41,691 nt of DNA from an uncultured Collinsella sp. (GTDB lineage Bacteria; Actinomycetota; Coriobacteriia; Coriobacteriales; Coriobacteriaceae), in assembly GCA_900540855.1 (NCBI GenBank), contig UQHK01000017.1, positions 1-41,691 on the forward strand. The letters run 5' to 3'. Made by a program: the position numbers and the translations under genes. Position 1 is the stretch's first letter; every line of letters begins with the position of its first letter. Below, piece by piece: positions 7,767 to 17,361 of the stretch. The notes beneath the pieces are model-generated. The model was not told the origin of the DNA, ran no database searches, and saw only the letters and a program-made list of their open reading frames with translations.

Positions 7767-9920
7767 TTACTGAACTTTGCTGGCGAACTCGAGGTATTGC
7801 ATGCGCTGCAGCTTGTCGATCGTCGAGGCGTAGGGGCTGTCTTCCGATTCCAAGTCGTAGCGCAGCCCGTCGGCACCGAGATAGCCGGCGACATTGATGG
7901 TGGGCACATCTGACCTTGTCGCAAGCAGGGCCTTTTGGTAATTGGTGAGCGGGGCGCCGATCTTATTAAGGGTAATGGCTGCAATCTCGTTTGCCCCGAC
8001 GGTGTCGTAGACGTTGAGCTCGGTATTGCCGGCGATCTCATAGTTAGCCCAGACGAGATATGTCGACTGATAGATACGGAAAGCGTGGCTTGCCGTATCT
8101 TCCTGAGGGTACAGCTCGTCGTTGAGAGTCGTTGCGGCGCTCGGCTGATGGTCGCCAAAAAAGACAAGAACAACCGGTCTGCCGATGTTGCGGAGCTCGT
8201 TGATAAAGTACTCGAGGTCCCGGTCGGATGCGTTGATGCAGGTGAGATAGGTGTTGAGCGCGCTGTTGGCGCCTTCGCTGGCTCCCTCGACCCAATAGTT
8301 TGTCAGCTCTTCGGCGGGAACGGTGCCATAGTCGTAGCCGCCGTGATTTTGCATCGTGACGTCAAAGATGAACTGCGGCGCTTCGTCGGTTCTAAGCAGG
8401 TCGAGTATCTTGTCGTAGGTGGCGTAGTCGCATACGCCGGCATGGTAATAGGGCGCACCTTCGAAATCGCCGATTGAAAGAAAGTCTCCAAAGCCCAGCT
8501 GCTGATAGATTTTATCTCGATGGTAGTTGACGGGGTTTTGCGGGTGCATAGCGGTAGTGGTATACCCAAGCTCTTTAAGGTCCTTTGCCAGGCTGTTTAC
8601 GCCATTCATCTGATACAGCTGATAGGGGATCTTGCCTAATCCGACAAAGGCCGTTGTCGCTCCGGTCAAAAATTCGAATTCGGAGTTCGCCGTTCCGCCA
8701 CCGGCGACCGAAGCGAGCATGGTGCCGCGAACAAGTGTGTCGGGAAGCGAGTTGTAGAATGCGGGGCCGGAGTACCCGGCCGCCTGGAGCTGCTCAAAGC
8801 ACGAAAGGTCGCTAAAACTCTCGTTCATGACGGCAACAATCGTCGGCTTGATTTCATTGAACTGGGCAACGGCCGCCGCGCGCTGTTCGCTCGAGCCATA
8901 TGTGCTGTCGTAGACGGCGGCGAGCTCCTGCTCGATGCTCTGCGCCTCATCGGGCGTATAGTCTTCGGGCTTCTCAATGGGCAACTCGTTGACCATTTCG
9001 GTGAACGAAGTGATAAAACCCTGAGACGCATACGTGGTGATGGGCTGCCAACGGTCAAATCCAAAATCCAGCGCCTGCTCCAAGTCGATGTTGGAAAAGC
9101 CTGAGAGCCCCACAACGGTCACTAGCAGAAAAGCACAGAGGTTAGCGGCGATAGCGGGGAAGACATGGGTGGGCGTACGGAGCTTTCGCGGTCGGATGAG
9201 CGAAAGAAGCCCCAGGGAAATCTCCAGCAGGGCGAGAGAGGTTACGATTCCGGCGGTAAAGGTAAACTCGTATCCCTCGCTCACTTCCATTGCGGTGCCA
9301 AGGGCCAAGATATCGCTTGGCAGGATGGCTTCGCCTTTAAACGTTATGACGAAGTGCTCGGCAATGCCAAGGATGCAGCAGACGACGGGCACGAGAGCCA
9401 TGACGCCTCCATGACGCTGTCCCAGCAAATAAAGGGAGAGCAGAACCGTCGCGAGCAGCCCGACGGAAAACCCGAATGAGTTGGCGGGAATGCGATAGAA
9501 CGTTTCGTTGCAGGCAATTTCGAGTGAAACGAACGAGAGCGCTGAAACAGCGGCGATGACAAGGATGTCACGGCAAATACAGGCAACCGTTCCCGTCGCA
9601 AGGTCGGTTTGGTCGATAAGTCCCGAAACCAAGGGCTCGACAAGAAGCATGACGGCGACAGCACCGAGCGCCGAATAAGAAAGGATCCATAGGGAGCTGC
9701 CCTCATTTACGAGCAATTGATTCGTAATCCATGCAGCTACCACGCCGAGCGGGACGAGGAGCGTCGCGCACCAAAAGACGCGGGCAATGGGTGGCTTTTC
9801 GTTGCGTTTGATTGAAAAATACACGCGCACGACGACGGCGGCCACGATAAGGACGGCGATGAATATGGGCAGATTGGCCATGTCGCTCGAAGTGATTTCA
9901 AGGGGGATATCTTCGGTCAT
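7767..9920 (-). CDS. LTA synthase family protein (sulfatase-fold membrane phosphotransferase)
   Basis: The first 275 residues of this 717-residue protein contain about eight hydrophobic segments. The rest is an extracellular alkaline-phosphatase/sulfatase-fold domain. The metal and nucleophile motifs of lipoteichoic acid synthases are visible: MNESFSD (Glu367), GGGTANSEFEFLTG with the presumed nucleophile Thr410, MQNHGGYDY, and FFGDHQPS. Such enzymes polymerise glycerol phosphate from phosphatidylglycerol or transfer related head groups. The polymer made here is not known, and the N-terminal part has more membrane segments than classical LtaS (five). The start is the ATG at 9918-9920, with AGAGGA upstream. 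It is probably transcribed toward the Mrp and flavoprotein genes. Confidence 0.85.
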   Translation of the reverse strand: MTEDIPLEITSSDMANLPIFIAVLIVAAVVVRVYFSIKRNEKPPIARVFWCATLLVPLGVVAAWITNQLLVNEGSSLWILSYSALGAVAVMLLVEPLVSGLIDQTDLATGTVACICRDILVIAAVSALSFVSLEIACNETFYRIPANSFGFSVGLLATVLLSLYLLGQRHGGVMALVPVVCCILGIAEHFVITFKGEAILPSDILALGTAMEVSEGYEFTFTAGIVTSLALLEISLGLLSLIRPRKLRTPTHVFPAIAANLCAFLLVTVVGLSGFSNIDLEQALDFGFDRWQPITTYASQGFITSFTEMVNELPIEKPEDYTPDEAQSIEQELAAVYDSTYGSSEQRAAAVAQFNEIKPTIVAVMNESFSDLSCFEQLQAAGYSGPAFYNSLPDTLVRGTMLASVAGGGTANSEFEFLTGATTAFVGLGKIPYQLYQMNGVNSLAKDLKELGYTTTAMHPQNPVNYHRDKIYQQLGFGDFLSIGDFEGAPYYHAGVCDYATYDKILDLLRTDEAPQFIFDVTMQNHGGYDYGTVPAEELTNYWVEGASEGANSALNTYLTCINASDRDLEYFINELRNIGRPVVLVFFGDHQPSAATTLNDELYPQEDTASHAFRIYQSTYLVWANYEIAGNTELNVYDTVGANEIAAITLNKIGAPLTNYQKALLATRSDVPTINVAGYLGADGLRYDLESEDSPYASTIDKLQRMQYLEFASKVQ

Positions 9921-10038
9921 GGACGTTCCTCTGGTACAGCAAATTAAGTTCAGTATTAGATTACTGTAACCTTTCCACGGCATTTCGAGAAACAAAGCAC
10001 CCGATACGCAAAGCTAAAGGTCTGCGAATCTTGTATTA

Positions 10039-10052
10039 CGAACATCTGTGCG
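10039..10052 (+). promoter_or_regulatory. LexA (SOS) box candidate upstream of uvrA
   Basis: CGAACATCTGTGCG matches the Gram-positive/actinobacterial LexA pattern CGAAC-N4-GTTCG at nine of ten fixed positions, with one T-to-G change. It lies about 60 bases before the uvrA start and just upstream of a TAAACT (10065-10070) that could be a -10 box. The match suggests damage-inducible uvrA. Confidence 0.5.
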
Positions 10053-10113
10053 CGTCGAGTGCGCTAAACTCATCGGCAGTATGATTCGATGCAATAGGAG
10101 GCAAGGAGCTCCC

Positions 10114-12993
10114 ATGTCTGATTCTTCTATCGTTATTCGCGGCGCCCGTGAGCACAACCTCCGTGATATCGATGTTTCCATTCCGCGTGACCAACTCGTG
10201 GTCATTACCGGTCTTTCTGGCTCGGGCAAGAGTTCGCTGGCATTTGACACTATCTATGCCGAGGGCCAGCGTCGATACGTCGAGAGTCTTTCGAGCTATG
10301 CGCGCCAGTTCTTGGGACAGATGGACAAACCCGACTTGGATTCAATCGACGGCCTTTCGCCGGCGGTGTCGATCGACCAAAAGACGACGTCTAAAAACCC
10401 TCGCTCGACGGTTGGCACCGTAACCGAGATTTATGACTATCTGCGCCTGCTGTTCGCCCGTGTGGGCACCCCGCACTGTCCCGAATGCGGCCGTGTCATT
10501 GAGCGCCAGACGACCGACCAGGTTGCCGACAAGGTCTTGGCGGCGGGGGAGGGCCGTCGCGCGTTTGTGCTGGCACCGGTGGTGCGCGGGCGAAAAGGCG
10601 AGTACACCAAACTGTTTGAGGACCTTCGCGCCGAGGGCTTTAGCCGCGTGCGTGTCGACGGTGAAGTGCGCTCGCTCGACGATCCGATCGATCTGGACAA
10701 GAAGTTCAAGCACGATATCGAGGTCGTGGTCGATCGCATCGTGATCCGTGAGAACTCTCTGGGCCGTATCGCCGAGTCTGTTGAGCAGGCGACCGCGCTG
10801 GCTCACGGCAATGTAAACGTGTACATGCTGCCCGATCGTGATGCTCCCGAGGGGACCGAGGGCGAGCTGCTGGAGTATTCGTTGGCCTTGGCGTGCCCGG
10901 AGCATGGTCACTCCATTGACGATCTTCAGCCGCGTGATTTTTCGTTCAACGCTCCCTATGGCGCATGTCCTGAGTGCGACGGCCTGGGCTTTAAGAAAAC
11001 CGTTGATGCCGAGGCGCTGATCGAGGACCCCTCGAAGTCCATTGCCGACGGAGTCTTTGGTAGCCTGTTTGGCAATTCGAACTACTATCCGCAGATTTTT
11101 GCTGCGGTCTGCAAACACTTTAAGGTGAGCACCGATACGCCGTGGGAGGACTTGCCCCCTCGCGTGCGTCGTGCATTCTTGGATGGCCTGGGCGATACGA
11201 AGATCTCGGTCGACTACCAAAAGCTCGACGGACGTCGCAGCCAGTGGGATACCAAGTTTTCGGGCGTTCGCAATATCCTGTACGAACGCTATACCGAGAC
11301 GACGAACGAGAACACCAAGGCGCGCTTGGAGAAGTACATTCGCGAGGAACCGTGCTCGAGCTGCCACGGCGCTCGTTTGCGCCCTGAGATGCTCGCCGTC
11401 ACCGTGGGCGGCAAGTCCATTTACGAGGTTTGTTGCCTGTCGTGCCGTGAGTCGCTCGAGTTTTTTGAGGGCCTGGAGCTCACCGAGCGCCAACAGTTTA
11501 TCGGCGGGCGCATCGTCAAGGAAATCCTGGAGCGCTTGCGTTTTCTGGTCGATGTTGGACTCGACTATCTGACGCTCGATCGTGCCTCGGCGACGCTTTC
11601 TGGTGGCGAGGCGCAGCGTATTCGCCTGGCAACGCAGATCGGCGCGGGTCTCATGGGCGTGCTCTATATTCTGGATGAGCCCTCGATCGGTCTTCATCAG
11701 CGTGACAACGAGCGCCTGATCAAGACGCTCGAGCGCCTGCGCGATATCGGCAATACCGTTATCGTCGTCGAACACGACGAGGATACAATCCGTGCCGCCG
11801 ATTACGTGATCGACATGGGGCCCGGCGCCGGCGTCAACGGCGGACACGTAGTCGCGGCGGGAACGCCTGTCGATATCATGGCGTGTCCTGAGTCGATGAC
11901 GGGCGCTTATCTGACCGGCAAACGAATGATCCGGGTGCCTGATGAACGGCGCAAGCCCGGTCGCGGCTGCCTTAAAATTACGGGCGCTCGAGCTAACAAC
12001 CTCAAAAACGTTACCGCCAAGATCGAGTTCGGTACGCTTACGGTTGTTACCGGCGTGTCGGGATCGGGTAAGAGCTCCCTGGTTACCGACACTATCGCAC
12101 CTGCCCTTACGAATGCCATTCACCGTTCGACGCGCCCTGTGGGTCCGTATAAGAAAATCGAGGGCATCGAGTATATCGATAAGGTTATCGATATCGACCA
12201 GTCGCCGATTGGCCGCACGCCGCGTTCCAACCCTGCTACGTACATTGGCCTGTGGGATGATCTTCGCGCGCTGTTTGCGAGTACGCCGGAGTCGAAGGCG
12301 CGCGGCTACTCGCCGGGACGTTTCTCCTTTAACGTGAGCGGCGGTCGCTGCGAAGCATGCAAGGGCGACGGACAAATTAAGATCGAGATGCACTTCCTTC
12401 CCGATATCTATGTCCCCTGTGAGGTCTGCGGCGGCAAACGCTATAACCGCGAGACGCTTGAGGTCACCTACCGTGGTAAGACCATCTCGGACGTGCTCGA
12501 CATGAGCGTCACCGAGGCACTGGCCTTCTTTGGGAATATCCCGCAGATTAAGCGCAAGCTCCAGACGCTGTACGATGTAGGCTTGGGCTACGTGAGCCTG
12601 GGCCAGCCCGCTACGACGCTCTCGGGCGGCGAGGCGCAGCGTGTGAAGCTCGCCAAGGAGCTTCATCGACGCCAGACGGGCAAGACGTTCTATATTTTGG
12701 ATGAGCCGACGACCGGCCTTCATTTTGAGGACGTCCGCCAGCTGCTCGATGTGCTGCAGCGCTTGGTCGATGCGGGCAACACGGTGCTGGTGATTGAACA
12801 CAACCTTGATGTCATCAAGGTTGCCGACCGCCTGATCGATATGGGCCCCGAGGGCGGTAACGGCGGCGGAACCGTCGTGGTTTCGGGCACACCGGAGCAG
12901 GTTGCGGACTGTCCGCAGAGTTATACGGGCAAGTTTTTGGCGCCGTTGCTCAGGCGTGACCGGGAGCGTCAGGCTCAACTTGATGCTCAATAA
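10114..12993 (+). CDS. uvrA: excinuclease ABC subunit UvrA
   Basis: UvrA is the dimeric damage-sensing ATPase of nucleotide excision repair. The 959-residue product carries two ABC modules. Walker A motifs are GLSGSGKS (residues 33-40) and GVSGSGKS (647-654), each paired with LSGGEAQR signatures and Walker B ILDEPS / ILDEPT. Cys-pair zinc modules are visible: CPECG in the first insertion, CPECDG and CSSCHG in the first half, and CEACKG with CEVCGG in the second half. Length fits the family (about 940-960). The ATG at 10114 is chosen because AAGGAG lies 5 bases upstream at 10103-10108; a longer open frame starts at 10048. A LexA-like box precedes it. Confidence 0.98.
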   Translation: MSDSSIVIRGAREHNLRDIDVSIPRDQLVVITGLSGSGKSSLAFDTIYAEGQRRYVESLSSYARQFLGQMDKPDLDSIDGLSPAVSIDQKTTSKNPRSTVGTVTEIYDYLRLLFARVGTPHCPECGRVIERQTTDQVADKVLAAGEGRRAFVLAPVVRGRKGEYTKLFEDLRAEGFSRVRVDGEVRSLDDPIDLDKKFKHDIEVVVDRIVIRENSLGRIAESVEQATALAHGNVNVYMLPDRDAPEGTEGELLEYSLALACPEHGHSIDDLQPRDFSFNAPYGACPECDGLGFKKTVDAEALIEDPSKSIADGVFGSLFGNSNYYPQIFAAVCKHFKVSTDTPWEDLPPRVRRAFLDGLGDTKISVDYQKLDGRRSQWDTKFSGVRNILYERYTETTNENTKARLEKYIREEPCSSCHGARLRPEMLAVTVGGKSIYEVCCLSCRESLEFFEGLELTERQQFIGGRIVKEILERLRFLVDVGLDYLTLDRASATLSGGEAQRIRLATQIGAGLMGVLYILDEPSIGLHQRDNERLIKTLERLRDIGNTVIVVEHDEDTIRAADYVIDMGPGAGVNGGHVVAAGTPVDIMACPESMTGAYLTGKRMIRVPDERRKPGRGCLKITGARANNLKNVTAKIEFGTLTVVTGVSGSGKSSLVTDTIAPALTNAIHRSTRPVGPYKKIEGIEYIDKVIDIDQSPIGRTPRSNPATYIGLWDDLRALFASTPESKARGYSPGRFSFNVSGGRCEACKGDGQIKIEMHFLPDIYVPCEVCGGKRYNRETLEVTYRGKTISDVLDMSVTEALAFFGNIPQIKRKLQTLYDVGLGYVSLGQPATTLSGGEAQRVKLAKELHRRQTGKTFYILDEPTTGLHFEDVRQLLDVLQRLVDAGNTVLVIEHNLDVIKVADRLIDMGPEGGNGGGTVVVSGTPEQVADCPQSYTGKFLAPLLRRDRERQAQLDAQ

Positions 12994-13013
12994 ATAGGCG
13001 ATTCAGTTTATGG

Positions 13014-13050
13014 GCGCCATCGACTCCTTGTGATTCGATGGCGCTTGCTG
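13014..13050 (+). terminator. hairpin terminator after uvrA
   Basis: GCGCCATCGA (13014-13023) and TCGATGGCGC (13035-13044) form a perfect 10-bp stem. The tail TTGCTGTG is only weakly T-rich, so termination may be partial or need Rho. Confidence 0.5.
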
Positions 13051-13125
13051 TGTCGAAGTGACGTATGCAGCCGAATTGGACATATACTTAATCCTTGCGT
13101 CCGAATGCGAGGGAAAGGATATGCC

Positions 13126-13626
13126 ATGGCAAAGGCTGTAAAGACGCCAAAAACCAATGCGATGCGCGAGCTGGAAAGCGCCGGCATTTCCTATGTTCTA
13201 CATACGTACGAAGACGATGGTGATGAGTCGGCGGGCCTGGGGGTCGCGATTTCGGAGCAGCTTGGCGAGGAGCCCGGACAAGGATTTAAGACCTTGGTCT
13301 GCGTGACGCCGTCCAACGACCACGTCGTGTGCTGCATCCCTGTTGCCGACGAGCTCGATCTAAAGTCCGCCGCGCGTGCCGCGGGGGAGAAGTCCTTGGC
13401 CATGATGCATGTGAAGGATTTGCTTGCGGCGACTGGCTACGTTCGCGGCGGCTGCAGTCCGGTCGGTATGAAAAAACGCTACCGGACGCTCATTGATGAG
13501 ACATGTGTCCTTTGGGATACCATTTTTATTTCGGGAGGCAAGCGTGGTTATCAGCTTGAGCTTGCACCTGATGATTTAATTGCATTTTGCGGGGCGACGG
13601 TCGCCCCGATTACGAGAGAGGACTGA
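13126..13626 (+). CDS. ybaK: YbaK-type aminoacyl-tRNA deacylase
   Basis: YbaK/EbsC proteins hydrolyse mischarged Cys-tRNA(Pro) and related tRNAs, protecting translation fidelity. The 166-residue product has the family Lys in FKTLVCV (Lys55), and the conserved GYVRGGCSPVGMKK loop at about residues 104-117, followed by an ISGGKRGYQLEL C-terminal strand. Length equals the stand-alone family. The start is the ATG at 13126, with AAAGGA 6-7 bases before it; a longer open frame begins at 13030. A TATACT at 13083-13088, with GTGACG 19 bases earlier, may be its promoter. murJ follows after 3 bases, so the two form an operon. Confidence 0.9.
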   Translation: MAKAVKTPKTNAMRELESAGISYVLHTYEDDGDESAGLGVAISEQLGEEPGQGFKTLVCVTPSNDHVVCCIPVADELDLKSAARAAGEKSLAMMHVKDLLAATGYVRGGCSPVGMKKRYRTLIDETCVLWDTIFISGGKRGYQLELAPDDLIAFCGATVAPITRED

Positions 13627-13629
13627 GCG

Positions 13630-15312
13630 ATGCCGCAGGAAGAATTGAAGTGCGGAGCTCATTTTGCAAAAGAATCTGCGCCTCAGACACCCTCATCCGA
13701 AGCTTCTTCGTCGCGAGACGACACTGACGACATGGGCTCGTCGGACTACTCCACGGTTGGTCGTTCCGCCGGGCTTATGACCATCCTGACCATCGTGTCT
13801 CGCGTCACCGGTTTTATCCGCACGTGGGCAATGGCGGCCGCTATCGGCATGTCGCTGCTCTCGTCTTCCTATCAGGTCGCCAACAACCTGCCCAATATGC
13901 TCTACGAACTCGTGATGGGCGGCATGCTCGTGACGGCGTTTTTGCCCGTGTACATGGGCGTGAGGCGTGAGCAGGGTCGCGAGGCCTCGAACGAGTACGT
14001 GGGCAACCTGCTCGGCATTCTGCTTTTGGTGCTGGGTGGCATTTCGTTGCTGGGGACCGTGTTCGCCCCGGGCTTTATCTGGACGCAATCGTTCCTTTCG
14101 GGTGACGGCGGCAGCATGGATACCGCTGCGTTCATGTTCCGTTTCTTTGCCATCCAGATTCTGTTTTATGGTTTGGGTTCGGTGTTCTCGGGCGTTCTCA
14201 ACGCACACCGCGACTACTTCTGGTCGACGTTTGCCCCGGTCCTCAACAATGTGATCGTCATTGCGAGCTTTATGGGTTTTGCGCCCGTGTCCGCACAGTT
14301 TGGCGAACGTGCCGGCATCATCTTGATTGCGGCCGGTACGACCCTCGGTGTCTTTGTTCAGATGGCATGTCAGATTCCCGCGCTTGGCAAGCACGGCGTG
14401 CATCCCCATATCCATATCGACTTTAAGGACCCCGCGCTGCGCCAGACGATTGCGCTCGGTATCCCGACGCTGCTCGCCACGGTGTGCATGTTTGTCTCGA
14501 CTTCTATCACCAACGCTGCCGCGCTGGTGGTCCAGCCCGAGACTGGCCCTTCCGTCATCGCCTATGCGCGCCTGTGGTACACGCTGCCCTACGCGCTGAT
14601 TGCCGCCTCGCTTTCGACGGCGCTCTATACCGAGCTCTCTCACGACGCACAGGAGAAGGATTACGACAGCGTTCGCACGGGCATTTCGCGTGGCGTCGCC
14701 CAGATGCTGTTCTTCCTGATTCCGTTTGCGCTGTACCTGATTGTCTTCGCGCGTCCGCTCAACATGATTTACTGTGCCGGCAAGTTCGATGAATCCGGCG
14801 TGGCGCTGGTGTCCGAGTTCCTTGTCTACCTGGCGTTCTCGCTGCCGCTCTACGGCGTGGTCGTGTTGATGCAGAAGAGCTTCTCTGCCTTGCTCGACAT
14901 GAAGCCCTATAGCCGCTATTGCCTGTATTCCGCCATCGGCCAGGCCGGCTCGGTTCTGCTGTTTGGCGTTGTGCTGGGCTTCGGTATGCCGGCAATCGCG
15001 CTTTCGTATGTCGTCGACTACGTGATCTTGGTCGGCTGTTCGCTGTGGTGGCTGCGTCGTCGCCTGCGTGGCCTTCAGGTCAAATCTATCCTACATGGCG
15101 GTTTCTTTGGCCTTTTGCTCGGTGGCCTGGGTGCTGCCGCAGGCGCCGGCGTCATGTGGGCGCTTGAACACTTTGTCGGGGCACTTGGCGGCTCGATTCT
15201 GATTACTCTTGGCTATGTTTGCGTTGCGGGTGTCGTCTCGCTTGCTGTTACCTTTGGCCTTGCCGTCGTCCTTAAGATGCCCGAGGTCTCGGCGCTGCTT
15301 CGTCGCAAGTAG
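13630..15312 (+). CDS. murJ: lipid II flippase MurJ
   Basis: MurJ moves lipid II, the peptidoglycan precursor, across the cytoplasmic membrane. The 560-residue product has a roughly 45-residue polar N-terminal extension rich in Ser and Asp. About 14 hydrophobic helices of the MVF/MOP fold follow. Early helices show VSRVTGFIRTWAMAAAIG and NLPNMLYELVMGGML, typical MurJ sequence, and the later part has ALYTELSHDA. The cytosolic extension is common in actinobacterial MurJ. The start is 3 bases after the ybaK stop, with a GAGAGG stretch upstream. uvrC follows immediately. Confidence 0.93.
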   Translation: MPQEELKCGAHFAKESAPQTPSSEASSSRDDTDDMGSSDYSTVGRSAGLMTILTIVSRVTGFIRTWAMAAAIGMSLLSSSYQVANNLPNMLYELVMGGMLVTAFLPVYMGVRREQGREASNEYVGNLLGILLLVLGGISLLGTVFAPGFIWTQSFLSGDGGSMDTAAFMFRFFAIQILFYGLGSVFSGVLNAHRDYFWSTFAPVLNNVIVIASFMGFAPVSAQFGERAGIILIAAGTTLGVFVQMACQIPALGKHGVHPHIHIDFKDPALRQTIALGIPTLLATVCMFVSTSITNAAALVVQPETGPSVIAYARLWYTLPYALIAASLSTALYTELSHDAQEKDYDSVRTGISRGVAQMLFFLIPFALYLIVFARPLNMIYCAGKFDESGVALVSEFLVYLAFSLPLYGVVVLMQKSFSALLDMKPYSRYCLYSAIGQAGSVLLFGVVLGFGMPAIALSYVVDYVILVGCSLWWLRRRLRGLQVKSILHGGFFGLLLGGLGAAAGAGVMWALEHFVGALGGSILITLGYVCVAGVVSLAVTFGLAVVLKMPEVSALLRRK

Positions 15313-15318
15313 GTGCGC

Positions 15319-17259
15319 GTGGCCGGTCACGACAACATTCCAACGCTTGCCGAGCAGGTTTCGCGCGTTCCCACGCAGCCCGGATGCTACCTTTGGAAGG
15401 ATGCCAAGGGCGATGTCATCTACGTGGGCAAGGCGAAAAACCTGCGCGCCCGTATGCGTCAGTACGTGACGCTGCAGGACGAGCGCCAGAAGATCCCGCT
15501 GATGATGCAGCTGGTGGCGAGCTTTGACTATATCGTGGTGGAGACCGAGCACGAGGCGTTGGTGCTCGAGCGCAATTTGATTGGTCAGTACCATCCGTAC
15601 TTTAACGTCGACCTCAAGGATGACAAGAGCTACCCCTTTATCGCCATTACAAAGGGCGACCTGTATCCCGCTATCAAATACACGCGTGAGCGTCATAAGC
15701 CGGGAACGCGCTATTTTGGACCTTATACCGATAGCCGCGCGGCACGTGAGACGATAGATACGCTGCGCAAGGTTATCCCCATCTGCTCCGCATCCTGTGC
15801 GGAGTGGCGTCGTTGTCGCCGTATCGTCGAGTCCCACAAGGGCGAGGAAGACATCGTCAATATGATTTGCGCGCAAAACGGGCGCCCCTGCTTTGACTAC
15901 CATGTCGGGCGTGGCCCGGGTGCGTGTGTCGGCGCGATTTCCCCGGCAGACTATGCCAAGAACGTCAAGCGTGTCGAGCGCTTTTTGTCGGGCCATCGCA
16001 AGGATGTCGTCGATGAGCTGACCTCCGAGATGACGGATGCCGCTGAGGCGCTCGACTTTGAGCGCGCGGCACGCGTCAAACGTCGTTTGGAGGTCATCAG
16101 GGGTCTGGACGATCGTCAGCAAGTCGTTTTTCCCTCCAGTGTCGATATAGATGTCATCGGTTTCTATCGCGAGGAGACCATCTCCGCCGCTTGCGTCTTC
16201 GTCGTTCGCGAGGGCCGAACAGTTCGCACCTGCGAGTTCATTCTCGACAAGGGTCTTGATGTTGACGAGGAAGAGCTCCAGTCGGGCTTTCTTAAGCGCT
16301 ATTACGACGAGACGGCTGATATTCCAGCTGAGGTCAACCTTTCCGTCGAGCTTGAGGATGCGGAAGCGCTGGGGGAGTGGCTTGCGGGCAAGCGTGAGCG
16401 TTCCTGCCATCTCCATAGGCCGCAGCGTGGCGAAAAGCACCGTCTGCTCGATATGGCATCCAAAAATGCGCGCCATGCCCTCATGCGCTACATGATGCGA
16501 ACGGGGTACGCTGACGACCGCACCAATCAAGCGCTCCTGGAGCTCGAAAGTGCGTTGGCGCTGCCATCGCCGCCGTTGCGTATCGAGTGCTTCGATATCT
16601 CTACACTGCATGGCACCTTTACGGTCGCCTCGATGGTGGTGTTTACCAACGGGCGCGCCGACAAGAGTCAGTATCGTCGTTTTAAAATTCAGGCCGAATT
16701 GGACGAGGCAAACGACTTCGTGTCGATGTCCGAGGTTTTGGGACGACGTTATGCTCCCGAGCGCATGGCCGACGAGCGCTTTGGCTCGCGCCCCGATTTG
16801 CTCGTTGTCGATGGCGGTAAGCCGCAATTGACCGCTGCGATCAAGCAACTTGAGGCTCTTGGGCTCGATATACCAGTTTGTGGCTTGGCAAAGGCCGATG
16901 AGGAGGTTTTCGTGCCTTGGGACGAGACTCCCATCGTGCTGCCGACCGGGTCCGCGTCGCTCTATCTAATTAAACAGGTGCGCGATGAATCGCACCGTTT
17001 TGCCATCACGTTCCATCGCGAATTGCGCGATAAAGCCATGACGGTTTCGGTACTCGATGACGTTCCAGGCGTGGGACCCACCAGAAAACGTGCCCTTATG
17101 CGCCATTTTGGCTCGATGAAGCGTTTGCGCGCGGCGAGCGAGCAAGAGATCGCGGAAGTTCGAGGCATTCCTGCCGATGTCGCCAAAGCGGTTCACGAGG
17201 CGCTCGTTGCATGGAATGCCGAGCGCGCCGAGGCGGCGGCAAAGCAATCCGAAAACTAA
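15319..17259 (+). CDS. uvrC: excinuclease ABC subunit UvrC
   Basis: UvrC makes both incisions around the lesion in nucleotide excision repair. The 646-residue product contains the N-terminal GIY-YIG nuclease (PGCYLWKD and IYVGKAKNLRAR), a UVR domain (ALDFERAARVKRRL), the RNase H-like C-terminal nuclease (ECFDIS and LLVVDGGKPQL), and tandem helix-hairpin-helix motifs (VPGVGPTRKRAL). GTG at 15319 is chosen because AAGTAGG lies 5 bases upstream; GTG at 15313, directly after the murJ stop, is the alternative and adds two residues. In many actinobacteria uvrC is followed directly by rapZ. Here about 10.9 kb of other genes separate them. Confidence 0.97.
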   Translation: MAGHDNIPTLAEQVSRVPTQPGCYLWKDAKGDVIYVGKAKNLRARMRQYVTLQDERQKIPLMMQLVASFDYIVVETEHEALVLERNLIGQYHPYFNVDLKDDKSYPFIAITKGDLYPAIKYTRERHKPGTRYFGPYTDSRAARETIDTLRKVIPICSASCAEWRRCRRIVESHKGEEDIVNMICAQNGRPCFDYHVGRGPGACVGAISPADYAKNVKRVERFLSGHRKDVVDELTSEMTDAAEALDFERAARVKRRLEVIRGLDDRQQVVFPSSVDIDVIGFYREETISAACVFVVREGRTVRTCEFILDKGLDVDEEELQSGFLKRYYDETADIPAEVNLSVELEDAEALGEWLAGKRERSCHLHRPQRGEKHRLLDMASKNARHALMRYMMRTGYADDRTNQALLELESALALPSPPLRIECFDISTLHGTFTVASMVVFTNGRADKSQYRRFKIQAELDEANDFVSMSEVLGRRYAPERMADERFGSRPDLLVVDGGKPQLTAAIKQLEALGLDIPVCGLAKADEEVFVPWDETPIVLPTGSASLYLIKQVRDESHRFAITFHRELRDKAMTVSVLDDVPGVGPTRKRALMRHFGSMKRLRAASEQEIAEVRGIPADVAKAVHEALVAWNAERAEAAAKQSEN

Positions 17260-17351
17260 ACACGCCTCTAAACAACTGATATACATGATTGCGTGATTTT
17301 CAATCATTTATTTCACGGCGATTACCAGCCGATTTCGGGTTTAATTAACGC

Positions 17352-17361
17352 TAAAACGTTT
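17352..17361. promoter_or_regulatory. LacI-type operator-like motif TAAAACGTTT
   Basis: The TAAAACGTTT core is centred on CG, like LacI/GalR-family operators. The same AAAACGTT core occurs upstream of gap (30061-30068) and upstream of the peptide-binding protein gene (35468-35475). Function is inferred from sharing only. Confidence 0.35.

Noticed and set aside
10342..12990. Minus-strand open frame of 882 codons
   Set aside because: Antisense shadow of uvrA, which has every expected motif on the plus strand.
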